A DNA stretch of 64,000 nucleotides from Owenia fusiformis. Its lineage: Eukaryota; Annelida; Polychaeta; Sabellida; Oweniidae. The notes below the pieces were generated by a model, which was given only the letters and a program-made list of their open reading frames with translations, searched no databases and had not been told where the DNA came from. Positions 51,458-62,314 of this stretch are shown here, piece by piece. Made by a program: the position numbers and the translations under genes. The stretch is from positions 35,250,166-35,314,165 of the forward strand of contig CAIIXF020000011.1 in assembly GCA_903813345.2 (NCBI GenBank), in the 5' to 3' direction. Position 1 is the stretch's first letter, and each line of letters begins with the position of its first letter.

Positions 51458-54400
51458 ATGGACGAAGATGGCTTGCCTATCGTTGGAACTGGAATTGATC
51501 TGTCTAAGGTTTGATCATTTTTTCAGAAATAATTTTTCACTTCAGTACATATGATTTAGGATCTAGCTTAGTAGTGAACAGATGCTATTTACATGAGCAT
51601 TTCCGTTTTACATGTATGTGTCAGTTTTGCCAAATTCTTGTGTCGTTGACAAAATTTTGCATTTATCATTTCAGGTCGGGGCAATCAACCAGAAAAGAAC
51701 ACTCGCCTTCCTGAACCATTTTATCACACATACTGTACGATTCCTCAATCGGTTTTCCTGCGTCTGTGAAGATAAACTTGAGCATCTTACAGTTAGGATT
51801 CAGCGACTTGAAACAACGATGAGTGTCCTTGAAGCAAAGGTAGGTGAAACGAAACCACACTATGGTGATAAAAAATCATGAACAGTTTCAGGAAGAGGCA
51901 CAATAATTTACCAAAATTCGGTATCATTTATAGGTGTTTTATTACCATATGGAAAATTTAGAACAAATATAAATGGTGGATCATCAGCGCAGGTGATTTT
52001 GAAAGATATTAGTTTGCTTTGTACAATTCATGTGAGTTGTCTCTGATGATAATGTAAAATTGATTCAGGCTTACAGCCCTTTTATGTCTTTACTATACTA
52101 TAATCCGATATAATCTTTCAGCTTTCTTCTATTCCTGGCTTAGAAAATGTGACATTAGCAAATAGTGGCAGTTCTACTCAAAGTGCCGCAACCCCTGCAG
52201 CTCCTGCTGCTTCAGCAACCCCAGCTGGAGAAGGTCCAGTTGCTCCCCCAGCTGCCCAGGTGAGATGAAACATAGTTTTTATTAGGGTTAAAGGTAGAAT
52301 GTTTTCAAAATTGCAGGCAACATATTCTGTGTTTTAGAATTTATTGGAGAGTCTAAGATATTACATCAGTTCAATAATATCTCTCTTAATGTCATAATGC
52401 TTGGTTCCAGGGTTTGCAAATATTTTGCCTCCTCATTCTTTTGCCCATGGAAAGTCTTAGATATTACATCAGTTCAATCAATCAGTTCAATCAATCTCTC
52501 TTAATGTCATCGGTCAGTCACAGTGGCGTAGCGTAGCAATTTTACTAGGGGACGCAAAATTCCAAAATTGGGATGGGGGGGGTTTACCCGATACGCATTC
52601 ATTTCCACTTGAAATTTACTCATAAGTAGGCCTACTCATTATAAGTCTTGTAGAAATTCGCTTTCTCCCTGGATCAGTCAAACAATCACGCAGTGCCTTG
52701 TCTCCACGTAGATCATCATAATCTGGTCCATTTCTACACAAAAATAATTTTGAACATTTAAAAAATCTATTATCGTTGTAAAAATCTTACCTGAATAATT
52801 TACACTGAACAAAAAGATGTCTGCAGCAGACAGCACTGTTGATTACTCTTATTCAATGTCTTCCGATAAGATTTATGGATGAAAGGTACAGCCAAATCTT
52901 GCTTGAATATTATTATAGTATATAGATATTAGCGTAATTGATTAACTATCCCTAATCATTAAATTCAAAGATACTTACGCCAAAACTGGAGCTGGATTCG
53001 GCACATGAGCAGCCATTGTGTACTTAATACGGGGAGGTAATAATAAGAGTTATTCCATAATAACATGTTTTCCCTGGGAAAATAACAGGGAATAAAAGTG
53101 TTATTTGAAAAATCCCGTATCAGATCCCGTATCAGCCAAAATCCCGTATCAGATCCCGTATTGGATCCCGTATCAGCAAAAATCCCGTATCAGATCCCGT
53201 ATCAGAAATATTCCCGGTAATTTCTCTTGAGTTTTACGCTTTTCGTCTAGCACATCTCTACAGGAAGTAAAAAAATCGTTTGGAAAATTGAAATTATTAT
53301 CATCTAGTTTACGTCTATTACTGTGACAAAGGTCTATTACTGTGACAAATATGTCTAGGTATGCAACAGAGGATGTTGATGACTTCATTAAAATTGAAAA
53401 AAAAATATTATGAAATAAATAGGTTATTGATGGTCGTGATGGAATATGGATTTATTCCTTGAGAAAATATGATATTGGCTAAGGAAAATATCATATTGAC
53501 ACTCGGGCTATCGCCCTCAGTCAATATGATATTTTCCTTAGCCAATATCATATTTTCCCTCGGAATAAAATCCATATTCCATCCCTCCCATTAAATAACC
53601 TCTATGTATAATACATAAGAGTATTCACGAAATTATGAGAGTATAATTTGAAAGAATCATTAATGACATGTCGGGACTAAAATAAACACCTAATTTCTAT
53701 GGTGGAACCCTGTTCAAAGATACGAAATGATAAGGTTGAACAATGGCTTTGCTTATTAAAACTTGAGAAATTTAGAATTTCCAAATATTCAGATAAACAT
53801 TGGATTGTTCCAGTGGACGCATTTGCGTACTTTGCGTAAACGACGCTACGCCACTGGTCATTAGTTTTATTGCTTTTTCCTTTTGAAGGCAGAAGAAACT
53901 AGCACAGCACCTGCAGCACCCGAAGAACCAGAACAAAGCAGCACCCCAGTATCAAAAGATCCAAGATATCAAAAGTATTTTAAAATGGTTAACATGGTAA
54001 GACATTTTAAATATCTAGCTGCCTTTGATTTTTCAATTCAGTGCACATATTTATCATTGTCGCAGGAGGAACCATAAAGGGTATATGGAGGGACTTTGAC
54101 TTATAAAAAGTAGGATTTTAGACTAAAGAAAAGTCAGATACATGGAGATACATAGTTAAAAGTAGATGAGAATTTTACAAAAACAAAAGTTCAAAGAAGA
54201 ACTATGAAAATAAATCAGATCATCCATGGTTCAAAGATATTTCACTTCTTTTCTGAGCTTGGCTAGCAGCAAAGCCTGAACATGAAATCAAGTACCCGTA
54301 ATAGTACCTTGTGAAACTCATTAACACCAGAGAATAAAAATAGGTGGCATTAAAACACCTGATAAAGCGTATTATATTATATTAACAAAGAGACCATGCA

Positions 54401-55029
54401 CTGCACTGCTTCACAATCATAACCTGCAACTATTTGAAGATATTCATTACATATAGATGGCATTATAGGAGAAAAATAAATCCTGATTCAGTAATATTTC
54501 ACAGATTTTAACACTAGACAGTCTATTCACTGTATATTCTATAAAATAGGCTTGTTAAACATGAACATATATCATGTGTGGTATTATGTACATGTATACA
54601 CATATTCAAAACCATACATACAGTACATATATGCACAATATCAAATTATATACAATGTGGAATATCTCCTTTCTAGGGCGTCCATGAGCAGGCTGTAAAG
54701 ATGAAAATGAAGACTGAAGGGGTAGATCCAGATTTATTAGAGTAAGTTATCAGATGATATTTAGTACTATAGTTTAAGAAATACCATTGACTGTCATATT
54801 TTAAAAACCTTGAAATGTGAACACCTGCTAATCTGAGCACTTTTGGCCAGTCCAAGTGGTGTTCAGATTAGACAGGTTTTACTGTATTTATGACTCATCA
54901 CATGTTAATAACTATTTTGCATTTGTTAATTCCAGTGACCCTAATGCTCCTGCCCCACCAGCAGATGACAACAGTGACTCTGACTTTAGTAACAATGATA
55001 GTGACAGTGATGATGATTTCAGTGATTAA
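51458..55029 (+). CDS. WASHC3: WASHC3 (CCDC53), WASH complex subunit 3
   Basis: Small coiled-coil subunit of the WASH complex, which activates Arp2/3 on endosomes. Six coding exons: 51458-51508, 51675-51839, 52122-52259, 53889-53996, 54677-54741, 54936-55029. All joins are in phase and give 206 residues, near the usual length. Residues 1-17 are MDEDGLPIVGTGIDLSK. The helical core with heptads (KRTLAFLNHFITHTVRFLNR) is followed by LSSIPGL, an Ala/Pro/Ser-rich linker that is poorly conserved in the family, then KDPRYQKYFKMVNMGVHEQA and GVDPDLL, and an acidic Ser/Asp tail ending DDDFSD. The third coding intron (1.6 kb) hosts nested mobile elements. AATAAA at 55185-55190 is a likely poly(A) signal. 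Confidence 0.95.
52521..53856. mobile_element. TIR element in WASHC3 intron 3
   Basis: The left end CAGTGGCGTAGCG and right end CGCTACGCCACTG are inverted repeats (with an extra GT/AC variation inside). GTCA lies directly outside both ends (52517-52520 and 53857-53860), a possible 4-bp target duplication. The superfamily is uncertain; CAGTGGCG-type ends are common in hAT-like elements but 4 bp is short for hAT. The hairpin element at about 53055-53600 is nested inside. A G-run (TGGGATGGGGGGGG) lies near 52570. Confidence 0.6.
53055..53600. mobile_element. Hairpin MITE nested in the WASHC3 intron element
   Basis: Contains TTTTCCCTGGGAAAATAACA, about six repeats of ATCCCGTATCAG (53106-53210), and a long near-perfect hairpin. 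GGAATATGGATTTATTCC onwards (53441-53499) is inverted as far as AAAATCCATATTCC (53521-53580), with the loop ACTCGGGCTATCGCCCTCAG. The right end CCATCCCTCCCATTAAATAA resembles the inverse of AATAGGTTATTGATGG left of the hairpin. The family has a second copy at about 4190-6075. Confidence 0.7.
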
Positions 55030-55184
55030 GGGGGGAGATGTCTATTGAAAGTTCCACACAAAATTCCACACATTTTATCAACTCCTTGAACCATTCCTGA
55101 AAGCAAAACTGACAGTGTGAAACATTTTAAATTGAAAAAAATGTATCTTCTATAGTAACAAAACAGGCTTTTCATAACTAATCA

Positions 55185-55190
55185 AATAAA
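55185..55190 (+). terminator. Poly(A) signal of WASHC3
   Basis: AATAAA in ATCAAATAAACAAATT, 156 nt after the WASHC3 stop codon. Confidence 0.55.
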
Positions 55191-55199
55191 CAAATTTGA

Positions 55200-56510
55200 A
55201 TGTGTAGAATTTATAATTTATCCTTGGGCCAATCAGTGAGGATACAAAGGGAATGCTTGAAGCTCAAATGTTTTTATGTGATTATAAATTTGAGTCAAAT
55301 TGTAATATATTTTGGATGAGCACCACCATATTTGGCCATATAAATGTAAAATGAACGTACAGAAACCTGTGTAAATGGAACACTTTTTGGAGCCCTGTGA
55401 CAAATTGAATGTTAAATGAACCTCTATAGTGGAACACCTCTCCTAAAGGTACAAATTGAATTCCACTTACACAGGTTTAACTGTATATCATTATTTAGAT
55501 TAAAATGCTGCATGAAGAAAGTCAGAGATTGATATGGAGTTGTCTTATAGAGAACAACATAACTTTTGAAATAGGCAGTGTCAAAAATCTGCGTAATACT
55601 CATGCATGAATGTTTGTTATCATACTTAAAACTTCTTTCATATATTAATGTAGAATTCTGGCAAATAAATAGGGTTCGGGACAGGGTGAGTTGTGAGAAT
55701 TTTCAACCTCATGGTCAAAATTGAAGTCCAGACTGGAGGTTATCGCTCGCCCTGGTTGAAGAAGATTTTTAATCTAACCATTCCAAGATATGTGACATCA
55801 CAATAGCTATAACAATTGATTTCCTGGTCTATATTGGAGTATGTATGATTGCTAAAGTTCATATATGCAAATAGTTGTTTTTCTTGTGTGTTTATCATAT
55901 TAGAATTGTAACAAAGACCTTAATTTTATGATTTATGTCAAATATATGACCTCAAGTTTTATTATGGCCATTGCCAAAGACCTCAATCGCTACATGATTT
56001 CAGTCTTAACAATGAACAGAATAAAAGTTTCAGTCATACATTACGCCATAAATCTTAAAATCTTGGTCTTAATTCATGTTAAATTTAGAGTTACATGGTG
56101 AGGCTTTGTAGAGATGCACTACAGAAGCAAAACTTCTGAGATGATTCGTTTAGTTCTGGAGAATAATTCTATTTTTTATATCAAGGTGAGAGTCCCTTTG
56201 TTCTGATTGGTTAATGTAGTACCATGTGATCAAAATAACAAAAGCCATTTCAAACCTACCTCATTTTATGAGCTGATAAAACATTACAGTATTGCCCTCT
56301 GTATTGACCAATCATGGATTCTGATCAAGGGAATACCAAGAAATTATATAATAAAACAAATATTTCATTCTATGGTTGCCCAATACCTGTTATAATTTCA
56401 ATGACTTTTGCCTGGCTAGTGGCTGTGTGCAGCCTCCAAAGATCATTGAAAGATGAACATGTTTTGCCCTCCAAAGTATGAAGTAATCTAATTTTCTCCA
56501 GATATTTAGA
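55200..56510. other. Gene-free stretch downstream of WASHC3
   Basis: AT-rich sequence with no recognised gene. Its first part may belong to a longer 3' UTR of WASHC3. Short open frames have no family resemblance. Confidence 0.4.
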
Positions 56511-56512
56511 GG

Positions 56513-56625
56513 TTATGTCACTATCGTGGCATATATGCCCGAGGTCTCAGTGATATATGGCCCGACCTTGGGAGGGACATTGATCTCTGAGAACCGAGGG
56601 CATATGTGCCACGATGGTGACATAA
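56513..56625. repeat. 28-bp-arm hairpin
   Basis: TTATGTCACTATCGTGGCAT with ATATGCCC (56513-56540) is inverted at 56598-56625 with two mismatches; the loop is 57 nt. It lies five bases from the TIR element at 56631. Confidence 0.75.
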
Positions 56626-56630
56626 ACGAT

Positions 56631-56882
56631 TTATAACATACCTATGATGATGTAGACTGGTCAGAGAGTACCGTTTTCTTAAAGAATTGACAAACAAATG
56701 GTTTGAAAATGATTGAAATGAGTTTAGAAAAATTGCTCGCACAGTTTTATCTTCGATTGATTGGTTATGACGTCAGCGCCTTGACCAATCAGAAAGTTAG
56801 CGGGCGCGGGCTTTTCAAAACTTATATTGGCCCGCTGTCTCGTGTACACTTTGCACTATACATCATCATAGGTATGTTATAA
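56631..56882. mobile_element. 252-bp MITE with perfect 24-bp TIRs
   Basis: TTATAACATACCTATGATGA with TGTA (56631-56654) is repeated exactly in inverted orientation at 56859-56882. The interior contains ATTGG/CCAAT words on both strands and TGACGTCA (a CRE palindrome), then GCGGGCGCGGGC. The target duplication is not clear. Confidence 0.7.
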
Positions 56883-59664
56883 TCTCCATTATGCCATATG
56901 TATATCTGTATATTGAGTGTACATATGTGAACATGTATGTATATTATAAGTGCAATTTATAGGGAAATGTCCCACTATGAGATTGTGATAATAAAAATAT
57001 TATTTCAATGATCAATATCTTTGAGTAGATTTATCTAACTATTTGATGAGGGGCGATTAAATATTAAGTAGAAGAATTGATTTTGTGATTAGTTTAATAT
57101 TTTGATATTTCCAAATGATGGTAGAATATCCTAAGGTAATAATAATTATAATGGTTCTTGAATTGAAATTCACACATGGCTAGACAAGGTGTGTCCAATC
57201 CAAACCAATCTGGACACATTATTTCATATAACTGCACTGCATTATACAACCAACAAACAATCCAAGGAGGCTTGGCTCCCAAGGACGCAACTCAATATTT
57301 TCCAACAATGAAAATGTCAGAATGTCGTTATTTTCTGACATATTAATTGTCTATAAATTCATATCAACAGTCCAAAAGATTTGAACTAATATCTTGATCA
57401 TTTCTTGGTTCTAGAATTTTTTGTTTTGAAATAAGACCAAAACTCACAATTCAAATTCTGAAGTAAACAAAATGGCGTCAGGTTGGAAGGAATTCGGATT
57501 TTGTAATCACAACATCTCCATATATGGCAGAATATCGAGTTGGAACCCTGGGAGCCAATGCTGCTTGAAACCGCCCAAGGTCATATTTTGAATGGTTGTC
57601 AAAGTGACAACTTAAATCTATAGATTGAAACTTTCATTGCTAATATGTTCTTTTAGTGATTTCGTGTCTTTACGATGATTCCATAGAAAATACTTTGCAA
57701 TGTGTGAATTGTGGCTGATTCATTCCACTCAGACGTTGTTTCTTAATCTCAGCACTCGATTCTGTGAATCTTGTGCAAACGACAATCTGCCCACAATGCA
57801 CTGATTCTAGGGCTTAAATCCTTAATTGACCAGCTAAAAATACATTAGGTGACTGTACATCAATAATTTGACCTTGTTTCTTCCATTGCTATAATGGTAT
57901 TACATTTCTATTCTTTCTGTAAAACTTTAACATTTAATGCACTATTTACACAGCTTTTGTACTAAAGCTTTTTAGCCAGGTATTCATTGGAATCTTATTT
58001 TACAAAAACTTAATGCATTGACCAATGTAATTCTCTACCCAAGGATTCCTCTATTTTGTGGATTCACTTCACATGTTGGAACTAGAACACATTTCGTTCA
58101 GTTTGCTCTTCTTTTTGTGCATTAAAATATCTGGTCAATAACAAAACTATATTTCATTAAGCTGTTATTAAAATATTTTTGTTTCACATTGTTGATTTTT
58201 GCAGGGGTGTGTTGCCCATTTGGCTTTGGTATTTCATACACCTGTGGTCAATACACACTGCATTGCAAGATGGCCTCCAATAGATGAAATATTTGTTCAA
58301 TATTTATTGACCAGTGTAGATCCTTTGATGTAGCAACACTATAGATACAGTAACATTAAACCATGTAATCTTCTTACCATTAAAATAAATCCTAATGGAC
58401 ATGCACATTTAAAAGATTATCCTAATGAGTGCAAAGATTTTCCCTGGAATGACATTTGAAATTTATCCGCAATTTCAGCCGACTTAATATATCCTAATTA
58501 ACCTTATTATTTGCCTTACAGACAAACCAATAAAAAGAATGAGACCTTTTCAGTAAAGATGGATGAAAAGATAAAAAGAAGACTTGAAACAAATGTTATT
58601 TTTACTATTGTAAACCAAATTTATGATATAAAATCTCATGTAATTTTGGGTTACTGTAAATTAGTTTCATTTTGCACTATTTAATTTAGCATTTTCCCTA
58701 TTTTCTGGACAGTGGCAAACATTGGTTGGATTTTCAAAAAACCTTTGAAGTACCACAAGATTAACACTAGCATATAGGCATTAGGGGGATGCTATGTTAA
58801 TATTTTATAAAAAGTTGTATTTGATGGAGGTTTAAATTGTCAAACTTGGACAGAAATAGTGAATTACCAAATGAAAGTGGATGCCAAATTGAATCAATTT
58901 ACAGTATTTGGTTGAACAGTATCAAGTTATTTAATTATACTTGGTTTAAATGATTACATGTAACACATATTGATTTCCTATGGATAAAACTAACTAATGA
59001 GAAGACTCGCAAAATAGAACAAGCCAATACAATCTAGATTTCCTACATTTTCTTACAAAATACAACAAAGATGAAGCAGTTAACATGGAATTAAGTCCAT
59101 GTATATGGAACAAAAATTTGACAGAGACTTTAAATTGCTAAACAGCAGCCTTGACCATATTATGATGAAAAATAGTCAGTTGAGACTTTTTTGTCAGGTA
59201 TAGCACCGGATGGGCTATGGACACTCTTAAACAAAAGACATGCAATCAACTCAGCAGATATACATAGAGTGGAGACAATTACTACACTACATAAAACAAT
59301 ATAACATACATCTGATTGAAAACACTGTGGACTTCTATTGATTGAGTTTCATAAAGGATAAACAGAATCAACAAGAGAAATCAACATAGAGATGTAATAA
59401 TTGTAGTTCCAATATTAATTTTATATTTCTGTATTTATATAGCATTTAACTCATCACAATTGACATGGGATATGATAACACTAAAGGATGGAAGCGAGAA
59501 AATATTATTGATTTCGATGCATGATTGATTGCTGGATTTGATAAAGCCTTGGATTTAGATTCAACACACAGCTGTGAAAGTAACAAATGTTGAATAAAAT
59601 ATCATCATTCTACTTGTTGCTATGAGAAATCATCAATAAAATGATTGTTGCTAAGGAGATATGA
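56883..59664. other. Gene-free stretch; possible unrecognised upstream exons
   Basis: No supported gene. A 40-codon plus-strand frame at 57472 starts AAAATGGCGTCAGG, a promoter-proximal-looking start context, and could be a 5' exon of the reading frame at 59716, but no splice path was established. Confidence 0.35.
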
Positions 59665-59715
59665 GCCATCAAATTTCTTGGAATTTATATTACAATTAAT
59701 CATTGTTACAAACAG

Positions 59716-60627
59716 ATGTATTTTAAATATTTAGACATGAATAGAAATACAGATACAATTGTAATAAGTGGAACATCTTTTAGAAGACCAAGAAAAACAA
59801 GAGTGCTAGCGATGAATGGACATAATGTAACGCTGTATGACTCTCTAGGTCAAGGAGAGGACTTGACCTTGAGAGGTCAAGATCAACAGAGGTCAAACAA
59901 TCAAACATATACACCATCATGGCTTGATGAAAGCCTCTCGAAATATAAACTGAATAACTTTGGAGCGACAAAAACTAAATCACACATGGAAGGGAGTGTC
60001 AAATTGGATCCTTTAACTGAAACTAGCGACAAGAAAACATCTTTAAAAGATCGGGACTTTAATAATGAACTCCATGTTGAGCTACCCATTGCAAACAAAC
60101 CCCATCACAGGTCATTTCTTGATAGAGATCTATCATACTTGTCTAAAGTTTTCAGTGATGTCACAATGGAACAAGATGACACAGCTTTGGCACCCACAGA
60201 TAAACTGAGGCAAGCAAAATCTGAAGATCTGCTCTCCATGGAAACTGGAAAAAACATTGCCATGGATACTCACACTGATGTAATTATCCATCACAAACCT
60301 AAAACCAAAAACAGAATAAATATGAAATGCCCTACCAGCATAGAACAGAAGAAAACAGACATTAAATCTACACCCAATAAAAATACTGAATTTCGTCAGT
60401 TGATTGTTCGAGATTTCACATTTTCAGGGAAGAAATTCCTGGATAAAAATACAGCAAAGAGAAAATTTACCCTCCCAAAAAATAAACGTAGAGATAGTTT
60501 CTCAGGTATTCCAAAGTTGAAAACAAACAAAAATCCAAAACGCAGCGAGACATTTGGAGTACAAAAATTGGATAATTTGGAAAAGGAATACAAAAAGTTG
60601 CATGAATCTCTTGTTAATACACAATGA
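59716..60627 (+). CDS. Hypothetical protein, 303 codons, single exon or terminal exon
   Basis: The longest unassigned open frame in the window. The product is hydrophilic, rich in Lys, Asp, Ser, Thr and Asn, with no membrane segment, signal peptide or zinc-binding pattern. It looks largely disordered, with basic clusters (KRKFTLPKNKRRDSFSGIPK) and a short helical, charged C-terminus (LDNLEKEYKKLHESLVNTQ) that could form a coiled coil. I do not recognise the family. The frame is open upstream only to 59665. An acceptor-like TTACAAACAG ends exactly before the ATG, so this may be the last exon of a longer gene. It converges on AK9. A 912-bp open frame in AT-rich DNA is unlikely by chance, and codon use looks gene-like, but transcription is unproven. 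Confidence 0.6.
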   Translation: MYFKYLDMNRNTDTIVISGTSFRRPRKTRVLAMNGHNVTLYDSLGQGEDLTLRGQDQQRSNNQTYTPSWLDESLSKYKLNNFGATKTKSHMEGSVKLDPLTETSDKKTSLKDRDFNNELHVELPIANKPHHRSFLDRDLSYLSKVFSDVTMEQDDTALAPTDKLRQAKSEDLLSMETGKNIAMDTHTDVIIHHKPKTKNRINMKCPTSIEQKKTDIKSTPNKNTEFRQLIVRDFTFSGKKFLDKNTAKRKFTLPKNKRRDSFSGIPKLKTNKNPKRSETFGVQKLDNLEKEYKKLHESLVNTQ

Positions 60628-60629
60628 TG

Positions 60630-62314
60630 TAACTGTAACACAGTCTCTCTTCATCACAATGGAGATATGTGTTGCATTGTATCCAAACAGACAATGAGAG
60701 TTTCTATAGTAACTGTGGAACAATAATTAAACAAAAGGACAATGCAATCAATGGCTCAACTCATACTTTTAAATGGTACTTTCAAATGGTACTTTTAAAT
60801 GGTATCGCTTGTGCAATTTTTGAACAGAGGAATAGCTACAAGTACACCAGGTAGTTTTAATTCTGTAAGTCTCAGCAGGGAGGTCTTTTTGAATGGGAAC
60901 TCTTTGGACTGGCTAAATAGACTGGATTCCAAATATTGGACTTTGAACACGGGAATCAATGGAAGAAAGCATTTTTGGATAAATGATTCCTTATATACAA
61001 TCACTTGAACTCATGTAAAGAGGTAATATGCAAAAGTATTGAAATTTACACCTTTAGTAGACATTGATACAATATGCAGTTATTTCTAGTAAATAGTAAA
61101 TCTTAGCAAAAGTAGTGACTAGTATTAGACATGGCACATGCAAATGATGAGAGGTACAAGCCCATTTCATGATTTTTTTATCATCATAGAATAGAATGAT
61201 TGTATAATCAGAGTCTATAGCTGGTACAAAGTACAGGGTATTTTCACTTTTACCTGACACTAAGCAAACTATTTTGAAAATCTTAAACAATCCATGCCCT
61301 GTTGTAACCCACAGGGGTTTCATTAGCAGCAAGCATAAGGTGATTTTCAGCGATTGTTTTCACAAAATCAGCTGTTGTTTTTAGGGACTTTTCAACTTGT
61401 CCATGTTAAATTTATGATTTCCATTATTGTTTTCATTTATTTAGCCCCTAACTCTCTAACTCCATATATTAGATCACTTGGAATAATATTGAAATTATTT
61501 TTCATTTCATTTATTCATATTATACTTTTTACAAAGTGTTCTATTTACATTTACAATAATATAAAATTGAATTGTAATATTATATACAATATGGTACAAT
61601 TAACAAAGAGTAAAGAAACATAGCTCTTAATAAAAATAAAATAATTTGACATGTAAACAGCAGTCATACATTTGTATTAGGCACTATAAATAAATTATAA
61701 ATATTTTGGACGGAATCTTCAATCACATTTGGATGGAATTCAATAATCATCAAATCATATAATTGGACGGAGAGAATGAGAAAATGGATTTTCAAATCCT
61801 ATCAAGTGTAAAATTCAAATGTATAAAATATACAACATATTTACAAATATCCATAAAGTGATGTTATGTTAATTTTGGCTCATGCGAAATACCTAAAGAT
61901 GAAAGTATCACATTTAATGACAATTTTAAAACAGCATAGGTACATATGTAAAATGAACATGTACAGGTGTTTCATTTGAAGCAGGCCATGTTTCTTTGAT
62001 TGCTTCAAAAAGATAGCTTTGTTATTCTTCAGGGATTTTGCAATTGTTCCCATGTTAAAAAAATGTTAAAAAGACCAATAATTGAATCCGTTGTTTTTTA
62101 CCTTTTGTTAGGCATTCTAATGGAGTAGGAATCCCTGATATACCAGTAAATTATAGTGCATGTTTCATTTCCAGTTCTGATTCAATGATCTCCTGGAATA
62201 TATCCTTTGAAATAAATCCTTGTACACTTCTTAATCAATGCTTATATGCTTCACATTTTCCTGCCATGCTGTACAGAATACATTGAGATTTTTATGCCTT
62301 TAGATACCACAGAT
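60630..62314. other. Intergenic or 3' UTR region between convergent genes
   Basis: No coding sequence recognised. It must contain the 3' ends of the gene at 59716 (+) and of AK9 (-), but I could not choose among several AT-rich poly(A)-like words. Confidence 0.4.

Noticed and set aside
57472-57594. 40-codon frame MASGWKEFGF after AAAATGG
   Set aside because: Start context is attractive but there is no donor in frame and no link to the downstream reading frame could be shown.
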